In this document: positions 8,048 to 18,605 of the stretch, one piece after another
Layout: the number at the start of each line of letters is the position of its first letter
Position numbering within the stretch: the first letter of the stretch is position 1
Assembly (NCBI RefSeq): GCF_018598555.1
Contig: NZ_JAHEWN010000001.1
Coordinates: 344,039 to 408,038, forward strand
Direction of reading: 5' to 3'
Source: Curtobacterium aurantiacum
Lineage (GTDB): Bacteria; Actinomycetota; Actinomycetes; Actinomycetales; Microbacteriaceae
DNA: 64,000 nt
Translations under genes and position numbers: made by a program
The notes under the pieces: generated by a model
The model's input: the letters and a program-made list of their open reading frames with translations, nothing else
What the model was told of the DNA's origin: nothing
Database searches by the model: none

Positions 8048-9373
8048 TCAGACCCGGGGGATCGGCTGCAACCGCTGCAGCTGCGTCACGTGTCCCGGCT
8101 CGAGCTCGTCGAGCGAGGCCACCCCGAGCAGCCGCATGGTCCGCTCGATCTGCTCGGACAGGATCTGGATCATCCGGTCCACCCCGGCCTCGCCGCCGGC
8201 CATCAGCCCGTACAGGTAGGCGCGACCGACCATCGTGAACTTCGCGCCGAGGGCGACCGCGGCCACGATGTCGGCGCCGGACATGATGCCCGTGTCGAGG
8301 TGCACCTCGGTGTCCCCGCCGACCTCCTTGACCACGGAGGGCAGCAGGTGGAAGGGGACGGGTGCGCGGTCGAGCTGTCGGCCGCCGTGGTTCGACAGCG
8401 TGATGCCGTCGACCCCCAGGTCCGCCAGGCGCTTGGCGTCGGCCAGCGACTGCACGCCCTTCACGACGACCTTGCCCTGCCACTGGTCGCGGATCCAGGC
8501 GAGGTCCTCGTAGGTGACGGTCGGGTCGAACATGTGGTCGAGCAGCTCCCCGACGGTGCCGGACCAGCGGTCGAGCGACGCGAACGCCAGCGGCTCGGTG
8601 GTCAGGAAGTCGAACCACCACCACGGCCGCGGGATCGCGTTCACCACGGTCCGGGCGCTCAGCTGCGGCGGGATCGAGAACCCGTTCCGCTTGTCCCGCA
8701 GCCGCGCACCCGCGACGGGGACGTCCACGGTGACGAGCAGGGTGTCGAACCCGGCCTGCTGCGCGCGGGAGACCAGCGCCATCGACTTCTCGCGGTCCTT
8801 CCACATGTACAGCTGGAACCAGTTGCGCCCGTGCGGGTTGGCGTCCCGGACGTCCTCGATCGCGGTGGTGCCCATCGTGGAGAGCGAGAACGGGATGCCG
8901 GCACGTCCGGCTGCCCGGGCGCCGGCCCGCTCGCCCTCGGTCTGCATCATCCGCGTGAATCCCGTCGGCGCGATGCCGAACGGGTACGACACCGGCGCCC
9001 CGAGCACCTCGCGCGAGGTGTCCACCCTCGACACGTCCCGCAGGATCGCCGGGGTGAACTCGATGTCCTCGAACGCCTGCCGGGCACGGGCCAGGGAGAT
9101 CTCCGCCTCGGCCGCGCCCTCGGTGTAGTCGAAGGCGGCCTTCGGGGTGCGCCGGGCGGCGATGTCGCGGAGGTCCCAGATCGTCAAGGCCTGCTCGAGG
9201 CGCTGACGCCGCCCCGGCAGCGAAGGCTTCCTGAACTGCATGAGCGGCGCGAGGTCCCGCACCGTCGGCAGCTGCCGCTTGACCGGCGTGCGAGCGGCGG
9301 ACGCGGACCCGGTCGCGGGCGCCGGTGCGCCGGTTGCGGGGTCGATCCGGTGCTGGTCGTCGGTCGTGGTCAT
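8048..9373 (-). CDS. lldD: FMN-dependent L-lactate dehydrogenase (alpha-hydroxy acid oxidase family)
   Basis: The 441-residue protein oxidises L-lactate to pyruvate, passing electrons to quinone. [10 protein letters not shown] (about residue 84) and [13 protein letters not shown] line the flavin site, [20 protein letters not shown] follows, and [10 protein letters not shown] at about 326-335 provides the catalytic His and Arg; [10 protein letters not shown] binds the FMN phosphate. The ATG overlaps the stop of the rhamnulokinase gene by four bases (ATGA), so the two are translationally coupled. That placement makes sense because rhamnose breakdown through the fused aldolase-dehydrogenase yields L-lactate. 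The first 30 residues are a variable extension. Confidence 0.93.
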   Translation of the reverse strand: MTTTDDQHRIDPATGAPAPATGSASAARTPVKRQLPTVRDLAPLMQFRKPSLPGRRQRLEQALTIWDLRDIAARRTPKAAFDYTEGAAEAEISLARARQAFEDIEFTPAILRDVSRVDTSREVLGAPVSYPFGIAPTGFTRMMQTEGERAGARAAGRAGIPFSLSTMGTTAIEDVRDANPHGRNWFQLYMWKDREKSMALVSRAQQAGFDTLLVTVDVPVAGARLRDKRNGFSIPPQLSARTVVNAIPRPWWWFDFLTTEPLAFASLDRWSGTVGELLDHMFDPTVTYEDLAWIRDQWQGKVVVKGVQSLADAKRLADLGVDGITLSNHGGRQLDRAPVPFHLLPSVVKEVGGDTEVHLDTGIMSGADIVAAVALGAKFTMVGRAYLYGLMAGGEAGVDRMIQILSEQIERTMRLLGVASLDELEPGHVTQLQRLQPIPRV

Positions 9374-10857
9374 GCGTGGCTCCTGACGGGGGATCGATCG
9401 GGATCGGCGCGCGACGACGCCGAGGGGGTGTACCGCACGGGCTCGACGCTCCGTGCGACGATGCTGCGGAGTGCCTCCAGTGAAGCCCCTCCGAGGCCAG
9501 CGAGTCCAGCGGCGCGCGCCTGCACCAGCACGTTGCCGAGTGCGGTGGCCTCGACCGGGCCGGCCACGACCGGCAGGCCGGTGCGGTCCGCGGTCAGCTG
9601 GCAGAGCAGCCGGTTCTGCGAGCCGCCGCCCACGACGTGCACGACCCGGATGGTCTTGCCGGTCACGCCGGCGATGGTGCGCAGGGTCCCGGCGTACGCC
9701 GTCGCGAGCGACTCGAGGATGCTCCGGACGAACTCCGCGCGCGACGCGGGGGCGCTCAGCCCGTGCGCCGCGCACCACGCGGCGATCCGTGCCGGCATGT
9801 CGCCGGGCGCCGTGAACGACTCGTCCGCGGGGTCGAAGACGGGAACCGGGGCGGTGACGGCCGCGGCGGAGGCGAGCAGGGCCTCCAGGTCGACGTGGTC
9901 GCCACCGCGCTCCCAGGTGCGGACGCTCTCCGACAGCAACCACAGTCCGGACACGTTCTTCAGGAACCGGACGCGGCCGTCGACACCGCCCTCGTTCGTG
10001 CAGTTCGCGCGTCGCGCCGCGTCCGACAGGACGGGCGCGTCGAGCTCGACGCCGACGAGCGACCACGTGCCCGACGAGATGTAGGCGAAGTCCGGCTCCG
10101 TCGCGGGGACCGCGACGACGGCGCTCGCCGTGTCGTGCGAGCCGACCAGCGTCACGTCGGCCTTCCCGCCGACGAGTTCGGCGACGGACGGCAACAGGGG
10201 GCCGAGTCGGTCGCCCGGGTCGCGCAGCGTGGGCAGCAGCCCGGCCGGGAGGCCCGCAGCAGCCCGCACCGCCGGGTCCCACCCACGGGTGGTCGCGTTC
10301 AGGGCCCCGGTCGTCGAGGCGTTCGTGCGCTCGGCCGCCTCGACCCCCGTCAGCCAGTACCCGAGCAGGTCGGGCACGAGCAGCGCACGCTGCGCGAGCT
10401 GCAGTGACGGGTCGGCAGCCCACTGGAACAGGGTGTTGAACGGCAGGTGCTGCAGGCCGTTCCGGGCGTACAGCTCGGTGGCGGCCATCCGGGCGTGCAC
10501 GGGGCCGACACCGCCCTGGTGCCGGTCGTCGCGGTAGTGCGAGGGCAGCCCGAGCAGTCGGCCGTCGCGGAGCAGGCCGTAGTCGACCGCCCACGAGTCG
10601 ATGCCGATGCTGGCGATCGCGGGGTGCTCGGCGAACGCACGCCGGAGCCCCTCGGTCACCTGCCGGTACAGCTCGACGACGTCCCAGTGCAGGGCCTCGC
10701 GACCGGTGTCGGCGTCGCCCTCGTGCAGGGTGACGGGGCCGTTCGGGAACCGCGCGACGTGGTCCATCCGGACCCCGTCGGGGTCGACGTGGCCGACGAT
10801 CACCCGGCCGCTGGTGGCCCCGAGGTCGACCGCGGCGACGCTGCCGCTGGCGTGCAT
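9370..10857 (-). CDS. rhaB: L-rhamnulokinase
   Basis: This 495-residue FGGY-family kinase phosphorylates L-rhamnulose to L-rhamnulose 1-phosphate with [18 protein letters not shown] (residues 8-22) is the RhaB form of the N-terminal phosphate loop; [19 protein letters not shown] and the substrate-lid region are typical, and [14 protein letters not shown] and [20 protein letters not shown] form the second ATP-binding half. Start at 10857 follows GAGCAGGAGCAG on the coding strand. It lies 26 bases after rhaEW and overlaps lldD, all in one leftward operon. Confidence 0.95.
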   Translation of the reverse strand: MHASGSVAAVDLGATSGRVIVGHVDPDGVRMDHVARFPNGPVTLHEGDADTGREALHWDVVELYRQVTEGLRRAFAEHPAIASIGIDSWAVDYGLLRDGRLLGLPSHYRDDRHQGGVGPVHARMAATELYARNGLQHLPFNTLFQWAADPSLQLAQRALLVPDLLGYWLTGVEAAERTNASTTGALNATTRGWDPAVRAAAGLPAGLLPTLRDPGDRLGPLLPSVAELVGGKADVTLVGSHDTASAVVAVPATEPDFAYISSGTWSLVGVELDAPVLSDAARRANCTNEGGVDGRVRFLKNVSGLWLLSESVRTWERGGDHVDLEALLASAAAVTAPVPVFDPADESFTAPGDMPARIAAWCAAHGLSAPASRAEFVRSILESLATAYAGTLRTIAGVTGKTIRVVHVVGGGSQNRLLCQLTADRTGLPVVAGPVEATALGNVLVQARAAGLAGLGGASLEALRSIVARSVEPVRYTPSASSRADPDRSPVRSHA

Positions 10858-10883
10858 GCTCTGCTCCTGCTCGGTGTTCGTCG

Positions 10884-12968
10884 CTACCGCAGGAAGGCCG
10901 CGGCGACGCCAGCGTCGACGGGCACGTGCAGGCCGGTGGTGTGCGAGAAGTCGTCGGTGCAGATGGCGTAGACGGCGTTCGCGACGTTCTCGGGCACGAC
11001 CTCGCGCTTCAGGATCGTGCGCTGCGCGTAGAACTTGCCGAGGTCCTGCTCCTCGATGCCGTACGTCTTGGCGCGGTTGGCGCCCCAGCCGCTCGCGAAG
11101 ATGCCGGAGCCGCGCACGACGCCGTCGGGGTTGATGCCGTTGACGCGGACGCCGTGCGCACCGAGCTCGGCCGCGAGCAAGCGCACCTGGTGGGCCTGGT
11201 CGGCCTTCGTGGCGGAGTACGCGATGTTGTTCGGCCCGGCGAACACCGAGTTCTTCGACGAGATGTACACGATGTCGCCGCCGAGCCCCTGCTCGATGAG
11301 CACCTTCGCCGCGGCCTTCGACACCAGGAACGAGCCCTTCGCCATCACGTCGTGCTGCAGGTCCCAGTCCTGCTCGGTGGTCTCGAGCAGGCTCTTGGAC
11401 AGCGACAGCCCCGCGTTGTTCACGACGAGGTCGAGGCCGCCGAAGTGCAGCAGGGTCTGCTGGATCGCCTGCTCGATCGCGGCGGCGTCTGTCACGTTCG
11501 CGGCGACGCCGATGGCGTGGTCGAGGCCGCCGATCTCGGCCGCCGCAGCGGTGGCCTTCTCGAGGTCGAGGTCGGCGATGACGACGGCGGCACCCTCGGC
11601 CGCCAGGCGCTTCGCGATCGCCTTGCCGATGCCCGATGCGGCCCCGGTGACCAGGGCGATGCGCGTCGCGAGCTTCTTGGGCGCGGGCATCCGCTGCAGC
11701 TTCGCCTCTTCGAGGGCCCAGTACTCGATCCGGAACTTCTCGGCCTCGTCGATCGGGGCGTAGGTGCTGACGGACTCGGCGCCGCGCATGACGTTGATCG
11801 CGTTGAGGTAGAACTCCCCGGCGACCCGGGCGGTCTGGGCGTCCTTGCCGTACGAGAACATCCCGACGCCGGGGACCAGCACGATGAGCGGGTCGGCGCC
11901 GCGGATCGCGGGACTCGTCTCGTCTGCGTAGCGGTCGTAGTACGCCTGGTAGTCGGCGCGGTACTGCTCGTGCAGTTCGTGCAGGCGGGCGGTCTGCTCG
12001 TCGACGCTCGCCGAGGCCGGCAGGTCGAGGATGAGCGGCTTGACCTTGGTGCGCAGGAAGTGGTCCGGGCAGCTGGTGCCGAGGGCCGCGAGTTCCTCGG
12101 CGCGTTCGCTCGCGAGGAAGTCGAGCACGACGGCGCTGTCGGTGAAGTGCCCGACGACCGGCTTGTCGTGCCCGGCGATGCCGCGGATCGTCGGGGCGAG
12201 GGCGGCGGCGCGTGCGCGACGTTCGTCGGTCGGCAGTGCTTCGAACCCCGCTCGGACGCCGCCGAACGGGTCCGCCTTGCCGTGCTCCGCGAGGTACTGC
12301 TCGGCGGTGTCGATGATCCAGCGGGAGTTGCCTTGCGCCTCGTCGCTCGTGTCCCCCCACGCGGTGATGCCGTGGCCGCCGAGGATCGTGCCGATCGCCT
12401 GAGGGTGGTCACGCTTGACGCCTGCGATGTCGAGCCCGAGCTGGAATCCGGGTCGGCGCCACGGCACCCAGACGACCCGGTCGCCGAAGATCCGCTCGGT
12501 CAGGGCCGGACCGTCTGCCGCCGTGGCGATCGCGATGCCGGCGTCGGGGTGCAGGTGATCGACGTGGGCGGCGTCGACGAGGGCGTGCATCGCGGTGTCG
12601 ATCGACGGCGCGGCACCGCCCTTGCCGTGCAGCGTGTAGTCGAAGGCGGCGACCATCTCGTCCTCGCGCTCGACGCCCGGATAGACTTTTCGCAGGGCTC
12701 GTACCCGGTCGACGCGCAGGACCGCGAGGCCCGCCGGGGTGAGGGTGCCGAGGTCGCCCCCGGAGCCCTTCACCCAGAGCAGCTCGACCGGTTCGCCCGT
12801 GACGGGGTCGGTGTCTGTTCCCTTGGCGGAGGTGTTCCCGCCCGCGTAGTTCGTGATCCGCGGATCCGAGCCGAGCGCGTTCGAGCGCGCGATGAGCGCA
12901 CTGATCGTCTCGTCTGCATCCGTGAGCTGCGTTGCGGGGTCCACCCGTGCCTCCACTGTGTTCGTCAT
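10884..12968 (-). CDS. rhaEW: Bifunctional rhamnulose-1-phosphate aldolase / L-lactaldehyde dehydrogenase (RhaEW-type)
   Basis: The 694-residue protein fuses two enzymes. Residues 1 to about 415 form a class II aldolase domain with the zinc-binding HLHPDAG (138-144) and [10 protein letters not shown] (about 198-207); it splits rhamnulose 1-phosphate to DHAP and L-lactaldehyde. From about 432 a short-chain dehydrogenase follows with TGAASGIG (441-448), NNAG (517-520) and catalytic Tyr584/Lys588 in YSATK; it oxidises lactaldehyde to L-lactate. This fusion is known from rhamnose loci of actinobacteria, Chloroflexi and bacilli. It is four bases downstream of the isomerase gene and feeds the lactate dehydrogenase at the operon's end. 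Confidence 0.95.
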   Translation of the reverse strand: MTNTVEARVDPATQLTDADETISALIARSNALGSDPRITNYAGGNTSAKGTDTDPVTGEPVELLWVKGSGGDLGTLTPAGLAVLRVDRVRALRKVYPGVEREDEMVAAFDYTLHGKGGAAPSIDTAMHALVDAAHVDHLHPDAGIAIATAADGPALTERIFGDRVVWVPWRRPGFQLGLDIAGVKRDHPQAIGTILGGHGITAWGDTSDEAQGNSRWIIDTAEQYLAEHGKADPFGGVRAGFEALPTDERRARAAALAPTIRGIAGHDKPVVGHFTDSAVVLDFLASERAEELAALGTSCPDHFLRTKVKPLILDLPASASVDEQTARLHELHEQYRADYQAYYDRYADETSPAIRGADPLIVLVPGVGMFSYGKDAQTARVAGEFYLNAINVMRGAESVSTYAPIDEAEKFRIEYWALEEAKLQRMPAPKKLATRIALVTGAASGIGKAIAKRLAAEGAAVVIADLDLEKATAAAAEIGGLDHAIGVAANVTDAAAIEQAIQQTLLHFGGLDLVVNNAGLSLSKSLLETTEQDWDLQHDVMAKGSFLVSKAAAKVLIEQGLGGDIVYISSKNSVFAGPNNIAYSATKADQAHQVRLLAAELGAHGVRVNGINPDGVVRGSGIFASGWGANRAKTYGIEEQDLGKFYAQRTILKREVVPENVANAVYAICTDDFSHTTGLHVPVDAGVAAAFLR

Positions 12969-12972
12969 GTTC

Positions 12973-14145
12973 CTACGCGCCCCAGCCGGCCTGGACGCCG
13001 CCGACGCGGTCCTCGGCGATCGACTGCTGGTACCCGGACTCCAGGTACGCGCGCATCGGGTTCGCCGGCAGCCCGCGGGACTCGCGCCACTCGGCCAGGT
13101 CCTTCCGGACGTCGGTCTGGTACGCGTCCATGAAGACCTCGTTCGCGCCCAGGACGTCGTGCGCCTCTTGTGCGGCGGTCAGTGCGACGCGGTCGAGCAG
13201 GAGCGCGCGGGCCGTCATCTCCTGCACGTTGAGCACCGAGCGGATCTGGCCGGGGATCTTGTCCTCGACGTTGTGGCACTGGTCGAGCATGAACGCCACG
13301 TCGGGGTTGTCGTAGCCGCCGCCGCGGATGACCTCGACCAGGATCCGGAACAGCTGGAACGGGTCCGCGGCGCCAACGATCAGGTCGTCGTCGGCGTAGA
13401 AGCGCGAGTTGAAGTCGAAGGATCCGAGCTTGCCGAGGCGCAGGAGCTGCATCACGATGAACTCGATGTTCGTGCCGGGGGCGTGGTGGCCGGTGTCGAG
13501 GCAGACCATCGCCTTCGGGCCGAGTGCCGCCGTCTGCACGTAGCTGGTGCCCCAGTCGGGGACGTCCGTGTGGTAGAACGACGGCTCGAAGAACTTGTAC
13601 TCGAGCACGAGCCGCTGGTCAGCACCGAGGCGGTCGTAGATCGTGCTGAGCGACTCGTGCAGGCGGTCCTGGCGGGAGCGCATGTCCTCTTGTCCGGGGT
13701 AGTTCGACCCCTCGGCGAGCCAGATCTTCAGGTCGCGGCTGCCGGTGGCGTCCATCACGTCGATGCAGCGCAGGTGGTGGTCGATCGCCTTCTGCCGGAT
13801 CGTCTCGTCGACGTGGGTCAGGGCGCCGAACTTGAAGTCGTCGTCCTGGAACGTGTTCGAGTTGACGGTGCCGAGCGACACCCCGTGCTCCTCGGCGTGG
13901 CGCTTGAGGTCGGCGAAGTCGTCCACCAGGTCCCACGGGATGTGCAGCGCGACGGTGGGGGCCAGGCCGGTGTACTCGTGCACCTGGGCGGCGTCGGCGA
14001 TCTTCTCGTACGGGTCGCGCGGGGTGCCCGGCGTGCTGAACACCTTGAAGCGGGTGCCGGAGTTGCCGAAGGCCCAGCTGGGCAGCTCGATCTGCTGTCG
14101 TGCCAGCTGGTCGGCGATGCCGGCGAAGCTCGGGGTCGATGTCAT
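12973..14145 (-). CDS. rhaI: L-rhamnose isomerase (RhaI-type, xylose-isomerase-like barrel)
   Basis: The 390-residue protein interconverts L-rhamnose and L-rhamnulose and has the TIM-barrel sequence of the RhaI type rather than enterobacterial RhaA. Metal-ligand regions visible are LVLEYKFFEPSFYHTDVPDWG, broken into the Glu and His/Asp ligands, then CLDTGHHAPGTNIE and DFNSRFYADDDL. The start MTSTPSFAGIADQL at 14145 has GAGGAAG about 8 bases upstream, and a LacI-type operator with its own -10 box lies just before, so it heads an rhaI-rhaEW-rhaB-lldD operon. Confidence 0.94.
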   Translation of the reverse strand: MTSTPSFAGIADQLARQQIELPSWAFGNSGTRFKVFSTPGTPRDPYEKIADAAQVHEYTGLAPTVALHIPWDLVDDFADLKRHAEEHGVSLGTVNSNTFQDDDFKFGALTHVDETIRQKAIDHHLRCIDVMDATGSRDLKIWLAEGSNYPGQEDMRSRQDRLHESLSTIYDRLGADQRLVLEYKFFEPSFYHTDVPDWGTSYVQTAALGPKAMVCLDTGHHAPGTNIEFIVMQLLRLGKLGSFDFNSRFYADDDLIVGAADPFQLFRILVEVIRGGGYDNPDVAFMLDQCHNVEDKIPGQIRSVLNVQEMTARALLLDRVALTAAQEAHDVLGANEVFMDAYQTDVRKDLAEWRESRGLPANPMRAYLESGYQQSIAEDRVGGVQAGWGA

Positions 14146-14167
14146 CGTGTCACTTCCTCGTGTGCGA

Positions 14168-14187
14168 TTGAATCGTTTCATACAGTA
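14168..14187 (-). promoter_or_regulatory. LacI-type operator and -10 box of the rha operon
   Basis: On the coding strand TACTGT (14187-14182) is the -10 box, and ATGAAACGATTCAA (14181-14168) follows directly, a site close to the LacI consensus TTGAAACGTTTCAA. A repressor here would sit on the transcription start. Related sites occur before the ABC importer (20011, 20045) and the MFS transporter (23018). Confidence 0.75.
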
Positions 14188-14237
14188 CGGCGCGCGGCGG
14201 TCTGCCGCAACCGTGGTGGTGTGGTGCCGTTGGTGCC

Positions 14238-14306
14238 GCAAACACCGGTGTTCACGTGTTGAACACGCGCGTTCGGGGGTTCGACGCGCGAACACCGGTG
14301 TTTTGC
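14238..14306. repeat. ACACCGGTGT-bounded palindromic element, copy 1
   Basis: A 69-bp element starts GCAAACACCGGTGTTC and ends with the complementary GAACACCGGTGTTTTGC, with an inner region containing GAACACGCGCGTTCG. The copy at 31653 aligns along its whole length when reverse-complemented. It lies between the rhamnosidase stop and the rhaI promoter, so it may end the rhamnosidase message. Confidence 0.8.
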
Positions 14307-14317
14307 GAGCCAGGGGC

Positions 14318-16636
14318 CTACGCGGCGGGGACCGCGGCGGGGGCGCGGAGGTCGTGCGTTCCGCCGCCGACCCGCTGCTCGGGGACACCCGGCAGGCGCA
14401 CCACGGCCGAGACGCCCTCGGGCACGGTCGCCCGGACGCGCAACTCCCCGTCGACGAGCTCCCACCGCACGGCGACGTGCCCGTGCACGGTGTCGAGCGA
14501 GGTCTCCGCCCACGTCAGTCCACCGCCCGGCTGCGGGGCGATGAGCACGGACTCGTACCCCGGCGACAGCGGCGACAGGCCACCCACCACCCGGTGCATC
14601 CAGTCCGCCACGGCACCGAGTGCGTAGTGGTTGAACGAGGTCATCTCACCCGGGTTGATCGTGCCGTCCGGCAGCATCGAGTCCCACCGCTCCCACACCG
14701 TCGTCGCGCCCATCGTCACCGGGTACAGCCACGACGGGCACTCCGTCTGCAGCAGCAGCCGGTAGGCGTCCTCCAGGTGGCCCGTCTGCGTCAGCGCGTC
14801 GGTGATGAACGGGGTCCCGGCGAAGCCCGTCGAGATCCGGTACCCGGACGCCTCGACCAACTCGGCGAGACGGTCGCCGGCCACGGCCTGCTCCTGCTCG
14901 GACAGGATCCCGAACACGATCGCCAGCGTGCACACCGTGGTCGCGTCCGACAGGATCCGCCCGTCGTCCTGCAGGTAGTGGGTGCGGAACCCGGCCTGGA
15001 GGCGCGTGGCGAGTTCCCGGAACTCCGCTGCTTCCGCCTCGTGACCGCCCAACAGCTCCGCCGCGTCCGCCACGATCGTCGCGGACCGGTAGGCGCAGAT
15101 CGTCGCGACGACGCCCTTGTCGGCCTTCGCGTCGGCCGGGGCCTCGGGCGGGGCGTCCGGGTCGAGCCAGTCGCCGAACTGGAACACGGTGTCCCACAGG
15201 TCTTCCGGGGACAGGTGGTCACGGACCCGGCGCAGGTGTGCGGCCATCGAGTCGAACTGCTCCTCGAGCACCGCGGTGTCGCCGTACGCCTGGTACAGGG
15301 TCCACGGCACCCAGACGCCGGCGTCCGACCAGACGGCGGTCGCGTCGGGCTTGCCGAAGTCCTCGGCGGGGGAGTACTTCAGCACGTCCGGCACCACGAA
15401 CGGGATGACCCCGTCGGCGTGCTGCTGCTCGAGCCAGACGTCGCGCAGCCAGTCGGCCAGGAACGTCCGCGTGTCGAACAGGTACGAGGCCGTCGGGGCG
15501 AACGCGGCGATGTCGCCCGTCCAGCCGAGTCGCTCGTCGCGCTGCGGGCAGTCCGTCGGCACGCTCAGGAAGTTGCCCTGCATGCCCCGGACGACGTTGT
15601 CGTGGAAGGTGTTCAGCAGCTCGTGGCTCGACGCGAACGTGCCCGTGCGGGTGAGGTCCGACCCGACCTGCACGGCGGTGACCGCGGCGCGGAGCTCGTC
15701 GTGGCTGCCCGGCCAGCCGTCGACCTGCGCGTAGCGGAACCCGTGGAACGTGAAGCGGGGCTCGAACGTCTCGGGCTCGTCGTCACCGCGCAGGGTGAAG
15801 TGGTCCGTCGCCTTCGCGGTGCGCAAGGGGCGGGTGCCGAGCTCGTCGTGCTCGAGCACCTCGGCGTGCTGCAGGGTGAGCACGGTGCCGGCTTGACCGG
15901 TCGCGGTGACCCGGAGCCACCCGACCAGGTTCACGCCGAAGTCGAGCAGGGTGGCTCCCGACGGGCTCGTCCAGATCGCCACCGGGGCGATCTCGGCGAG
16001 CGGGCGCACCGGCGGCACCGTGTCGGCGACGAGTTCGCGCTCGCCGATGTCGACCGTGTGCACCGTGCTCGTCCGACCCCGGTGGCCGTCGACGCTGGGC
16101 ACGGTGACCTCGCCGGGCGTCAGGAACGAGCCGTCGCGGAGTCGGGCGTCGATGTCCTGCCCGTCGTAGAGCTGGTCCGCGGTGATCGCGCTCGACAGGG
16201 CCTGCCAGTCGGTGTCGGTCGTGACGTGCTGCTCGTGCCCGTCGGCGAAGGTGATCCGGAGCTCGGCGAAGCCGGCGCGCTCGTCGGTGTACCAGCCGCC
16301 ACCGCCGCCCCAGGCCAGGCGTCCGGCGGCCCAGCCGTTGCCGACGACGAGCGCGAGCACGGCCGGCTGGCCGGGGAGCGTGTCGGACAGGTGCTCGGTG
16401 ACGTCGTGCGAGACGACGCGGATGCGCCACTCGTAGCTCGTCCACCCCGGTTCGAGCAGGTGGTCGGAGACGCGCTGCCCGCCGAGCCAGGCCTCGACGA
16501 CGCCGAGGGCGCTGACGTCGAGGGTGGCGGCGGTGACGGCGCCGTGGCCGTCGTCGAGGGGGAACTCCCGACGCAGGATCGGGGCGCTGCCGAGGTCGGT
16601 GTCGGCCGCGATGAACGGTGCGGTCCAGGTGGTCAT
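14318..16636 (-). CDS. Alpha-L-rhamnosidase (GH78)
   Basis: The 772-residue enzyme removes terminal L-rhamnose from plant glycosides and polysaccharides. An N-terminal beta-sandwich (VEAWLGGQRVSDHLLEPGWTSY) precedes the (alpha/alpha)6 barrel, which opens with the family signature DCPQRDERLGWTGD at residues 362-375, followed by AVWSDAGVWVPW and VFQFGDWLDP. No signal peptide is seen, so it is probably cytoplasmic and acts on imported rhamnosides. It is somewhat shorter than many GH78 enzymes. It lies between the ABC importer genes and the rhamnose operon, all leftward, with 119 bases separating it from the importer permease. Confidence 0.93.
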   Translation of the reverse strand: MTTWTAPFIAADTDLGSAPILRREFPLDDGHGAVTAATLDVSALGVVEAWLGGQRVSDHLLEPGWTSYEWRIRVVSHDVTEHLSDTLPGQPAVLALVVGNGWAAGRLAWGGGGGWYTDERAGFAELRITFADGHEQHVTTDTDWQALSSAITADQLYDGQDIDARLRDGSFLTPGEVTVPSVDGHRGRTSTVHTVDIGERELVADTVPPVRPLAEIAPVAIWTSPSGATLLDFGVNLVGWLRVTATGQAGTVLTLQHAEVLEHDELGTRPLRTAKATDHFTLRGDDEPETFEPRFTFHGFRYAQVDGWPGSHDELRAAVTAVQVGSDLTRTGTFASSHELLNTFHDNVVRGMQGNFLSVPTDCPQRDERLGWTGDIAAFAPTASYLFDTRTFLADWLRDVWLEQQHADGVIPFVVPDVLKYSPAEDFGKPDATAVWSDAGVWVPWTLYQAYGDTAVLEEQFDSMAAHLRRVRDHLSPEDLWDTVFQFGDWLDPDAPPEAPADAKADKGVVATICAYRSATIVADAAELLGGHEAEAAEFRELATRLQAGFRTHYLQDDGRILSDATTVCTLAIVFGILSEQEQAVAGDRLAELVEASGYRISTGFAGTPFITDALTQTGHLEDAYRLLLQTECPSWLYPVTMGATTVWERWDSMLPDGTINPGEMTSFNHYALGAVADWMHRVVGGLSPLSPGYESVLIAPQPGGGLTWAETSLDTVHGHVAVRWELVDGELRVRATVPEGVSAVVRLPGVPEQRVGGGTHDLRAPAAVPAA

Positions 16637-16755
16637 GTGGTGGTCCTTTCACGCGACCGGTCGTCGTCGACCGGTGCGGGGGTCGTGGCCCCGGCCGTCC
16701 GCCCGGGTGGGCGGTGTGGCGGAGGCGGGTCGCGCCTCCAGGCCGGGGTGGGCGG

Positions 16756-17667
16756 TCAGCCCTTGACGGCGCCGCTGGTCATGCCGGCGACGATCTGACG
16801 GTTGAAGAAGACGTAGAGGATCAGCGGCGGGATCGTGATGAGCAGCACGTCGGTGAACAGCAGGTTCAGCTGGCTGACCGACTGGCTCTGGAACGCGTAG
16901 AGCGTCTGCTGCACCGTCGCGTTCTCGGACCCCGGCAGGAAGTACAGCGGGTTCGTGAAGTCGTTGAACACCGTCACCGACTGCACGAGCACGACCGTGA
17001 TGATCACCGGCTTGAGCAGTGGCAGCACCACCCCGAAGAACAGGCGGATCGGGCCGGCGCCGTCGAGCACGGCGGCCTCGTCGAGTTCCTTCGGGATCGT
17101 CGCGACGAACGCCCGGAACAGCAGGATGCAGAACGACAGGCCGAAGGTCGCCTCGATGAGGATCATCCCGCCCATGGTCTTGAACAGGTTGAGCCCCTGC
17201 AGCACCCAGATGGTCGGCACGATCGCCGGCGGCACGATGAGCCCCGCCAGCACGAAGAAGTTGATCAGGCCGTTCCACCGGCTCGGCCGCCGCTGCAGGA
17301 CGTACCCGACCATCGCGGAGAACACGACCATGACGGTGACGCTGCCGACGGTGAGCAGGGCGCTGTTCCAGAACGCGCGGAGGATCCCGCCGTCGCCGCT
17401 CTGGAACACCGCCTGCAGGTTCTGCCACAGCTGCCAGTCGGTCGGCAGGCTGAAGCCGAGCTGGTTCGCCTCGGCGGGGTTCTTCGCCGCCTGGAGCAGG
17501 ACGAAGACGAACGGCACCAGGAACACGACGAAGCTGACGACGATGGCGATCGAGCCGATGATCCACCGGCGGGCGCGCCCGGGGTGGCGGGACCGGCTCG
17601 CCGGTGTCGGGCGGCGGCTGTCGGACGCCGGCGCGTGGCCGGTCCCGGGGGTGGTGACGGCGGTCAC
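16756..17667 (-). CDS. Carbohydrate ABC transporter permease (MalG type)
   Basis: A 303-residue inner-membrane permease with about six helices; the first is IIGSIAIVVSFVVFLVPFVF. The EAA loop that contacts the ATPase reads ELDEAAVLDGAGPIRLFFGVVLP. It starts with GTG at 17667 that overlaps the stop of the preceding permease by four bases (GTGA). The first 35 residues are a cytoplasmic tail rich in Pro, Ser and Arg. With its partner it forms the channel for a sugar, most likely rhamnose or a rhamnoside given the neighbours. No ATPase gene is in the cluster; a shared MsiK-type ATPase elsewhere is the usual actinobacterial answer. Confidence 0.92.
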   Translation of the reverse strand: MTAVTTPGTGHAPASDSRRPTPASRSRHPGRARRWIIGSIAIVVSFVVFLVPFVFVLLQAAKNPAEANQLGFSLPTDWQLWQNLQAVFQSGDGGILRAFWNSALLTVGSVTVMVVFSAMVGYVLQRRPSRWNGLINFFVLAGLIVPPAIVPTIWVLQGLNLFKTMGGMILIEATFGLSFCILLFRAFVATIPKELDEAAVLDGAGPIRLFFGVVLPLLKPVIITVVLVQSVTVFNDFTNPLYFLPGSENATVQQTLYAFQSQSVSQLNLLFTDVLLITIPPLILYVFFNRQIVAGMTSGAVKG

Positions 17668-18605
17668 AGGTCCGCCTCCTTGCGGTTGAGGAGCCACGAG
17701 ATGGGCACCATGATCGCCGTGACGACGACGAACAGGACCACGTTGCCGGCGGTGGACAGGCCGTAGAACCCGGCCTGGTACTGCTTGTAGATCACGCTCG
17801 CGATCACGTCGCTCGTGAACCCCGGCCCGCCGCCGGTCATCGCCCAGATCAGGTCGAACGACCGCAGGCCGCCGATGAGCGACAGGATGATGACGGTGCC
17901 CATCGCGGGGCGGGACAGCGGCAACGTGATGTTCCGGAAGGTCGACCACGCGCTCGCGCCGTCGACCCGTGCCGCCTCGAAGTACTCCTGCGGGATCGCC
18001 ACGATGCCGGCGATGAAGATGAGCGTCGCGATGCCGACGCCCTTCCAGACGTCCACCGCGGCGACGCTCCACAGGGCGAGCGCCGGGTCGGTCAGCCACC
18101 CGGGGGTGGGCAGGCCGACCGAACCCAGCACACCGTTGATGATCCCGTGGAACGGGTCCATCAGCGCCTTGAACGTGATGCCGATGCCGATGGTCGACAC
18201 GAGCACCGGGAAGAACACGACCGCCCGCAGGTAGCCGCGCCCCAGCACGGGCGACGTGAGGAGCAGGGCGAGGGCGAGTCCGAGGACCACCTTCGCCGCG
18301 CTCGTCACGAAGCCGTACTGGAAGGTGTGCACGAACCCGGAGACGAGCTGCGGGTCCTGGAAGAACCGGACGAAGTTGTCGAAGCCGATGAAGGTCTGGT
18401 CGAACAGCGTCCAGCGGGTGAGCGAGAAGTAGAACCCGGCGAAGGTCGGGACCGCGAAGAACACGACGTACAGCGCGATCGCGGGGATGAAGAACCACGC
18501 GGGGTAGAACGAGCGCATCCGCTTGCGCGCTGGCCCGGGGCGGCCGGCCTTGCGTGTCTGCGGCGGGGCCACCGCCGTCGTGAGGGTCGCGGTCACACCG
18601 ATCAC
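17664..18605 (-). CDS. Carbohydrate ABC transporter permease (MalF type)
   Basis: The 313-residue protein has a cytoplasmic N-terminus followed by FYPAWFFIPAIALYVVFF (helix 1) and about five more helices; its EAA loop reads EYFEAARVDGASAWSTFRNITLP. I take the GTG at 18605 because it overlaps the binding-protein stop by four bases, the same GTGA pattern as its partner; a second GTG at 18596 is possible. It pairs with the MalG-type permease and the lipoprotein to form a sugar importer. Confidence 0.92.
   Translation of the reverse strand: MIGVTATLTTAVAPPQTRKAGRPGPARKRMRSFYPAWFFIPAIALYVVFFAVPTFAGFYFSLTRWTLFDQTFIGFDNFVRFFQDPQLVSGFVHTFQYGFVTSAAKVVLGLALALLLTSPVLGRGYLRAVVFFPVLVSTIGIGITFKALMDPFHGIINGVLGSVGLPTPGWLTDPALALWSVAAVDVWKGVGIATLIFIAGIVAIPQEYFEAARVDGASAWSTFRNITLPLSRPAMGTVIILSLIGGLRSFDLIWAMTGGGPGFTSDVIASVIYKQYQAGFYGLSTAGNVVLFVVVTAIMVPISWLLNRKEADL

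Noticed and set aside
6797..10084. A 1095-codon open frame on the plus strand
   Set aside because: It runs opposite to GH16, lldD and rhaB, which have full family motifs. Its translation is Arg/Gly/Val-rich with no domain. Such long antisense frames are expected at this GC content.
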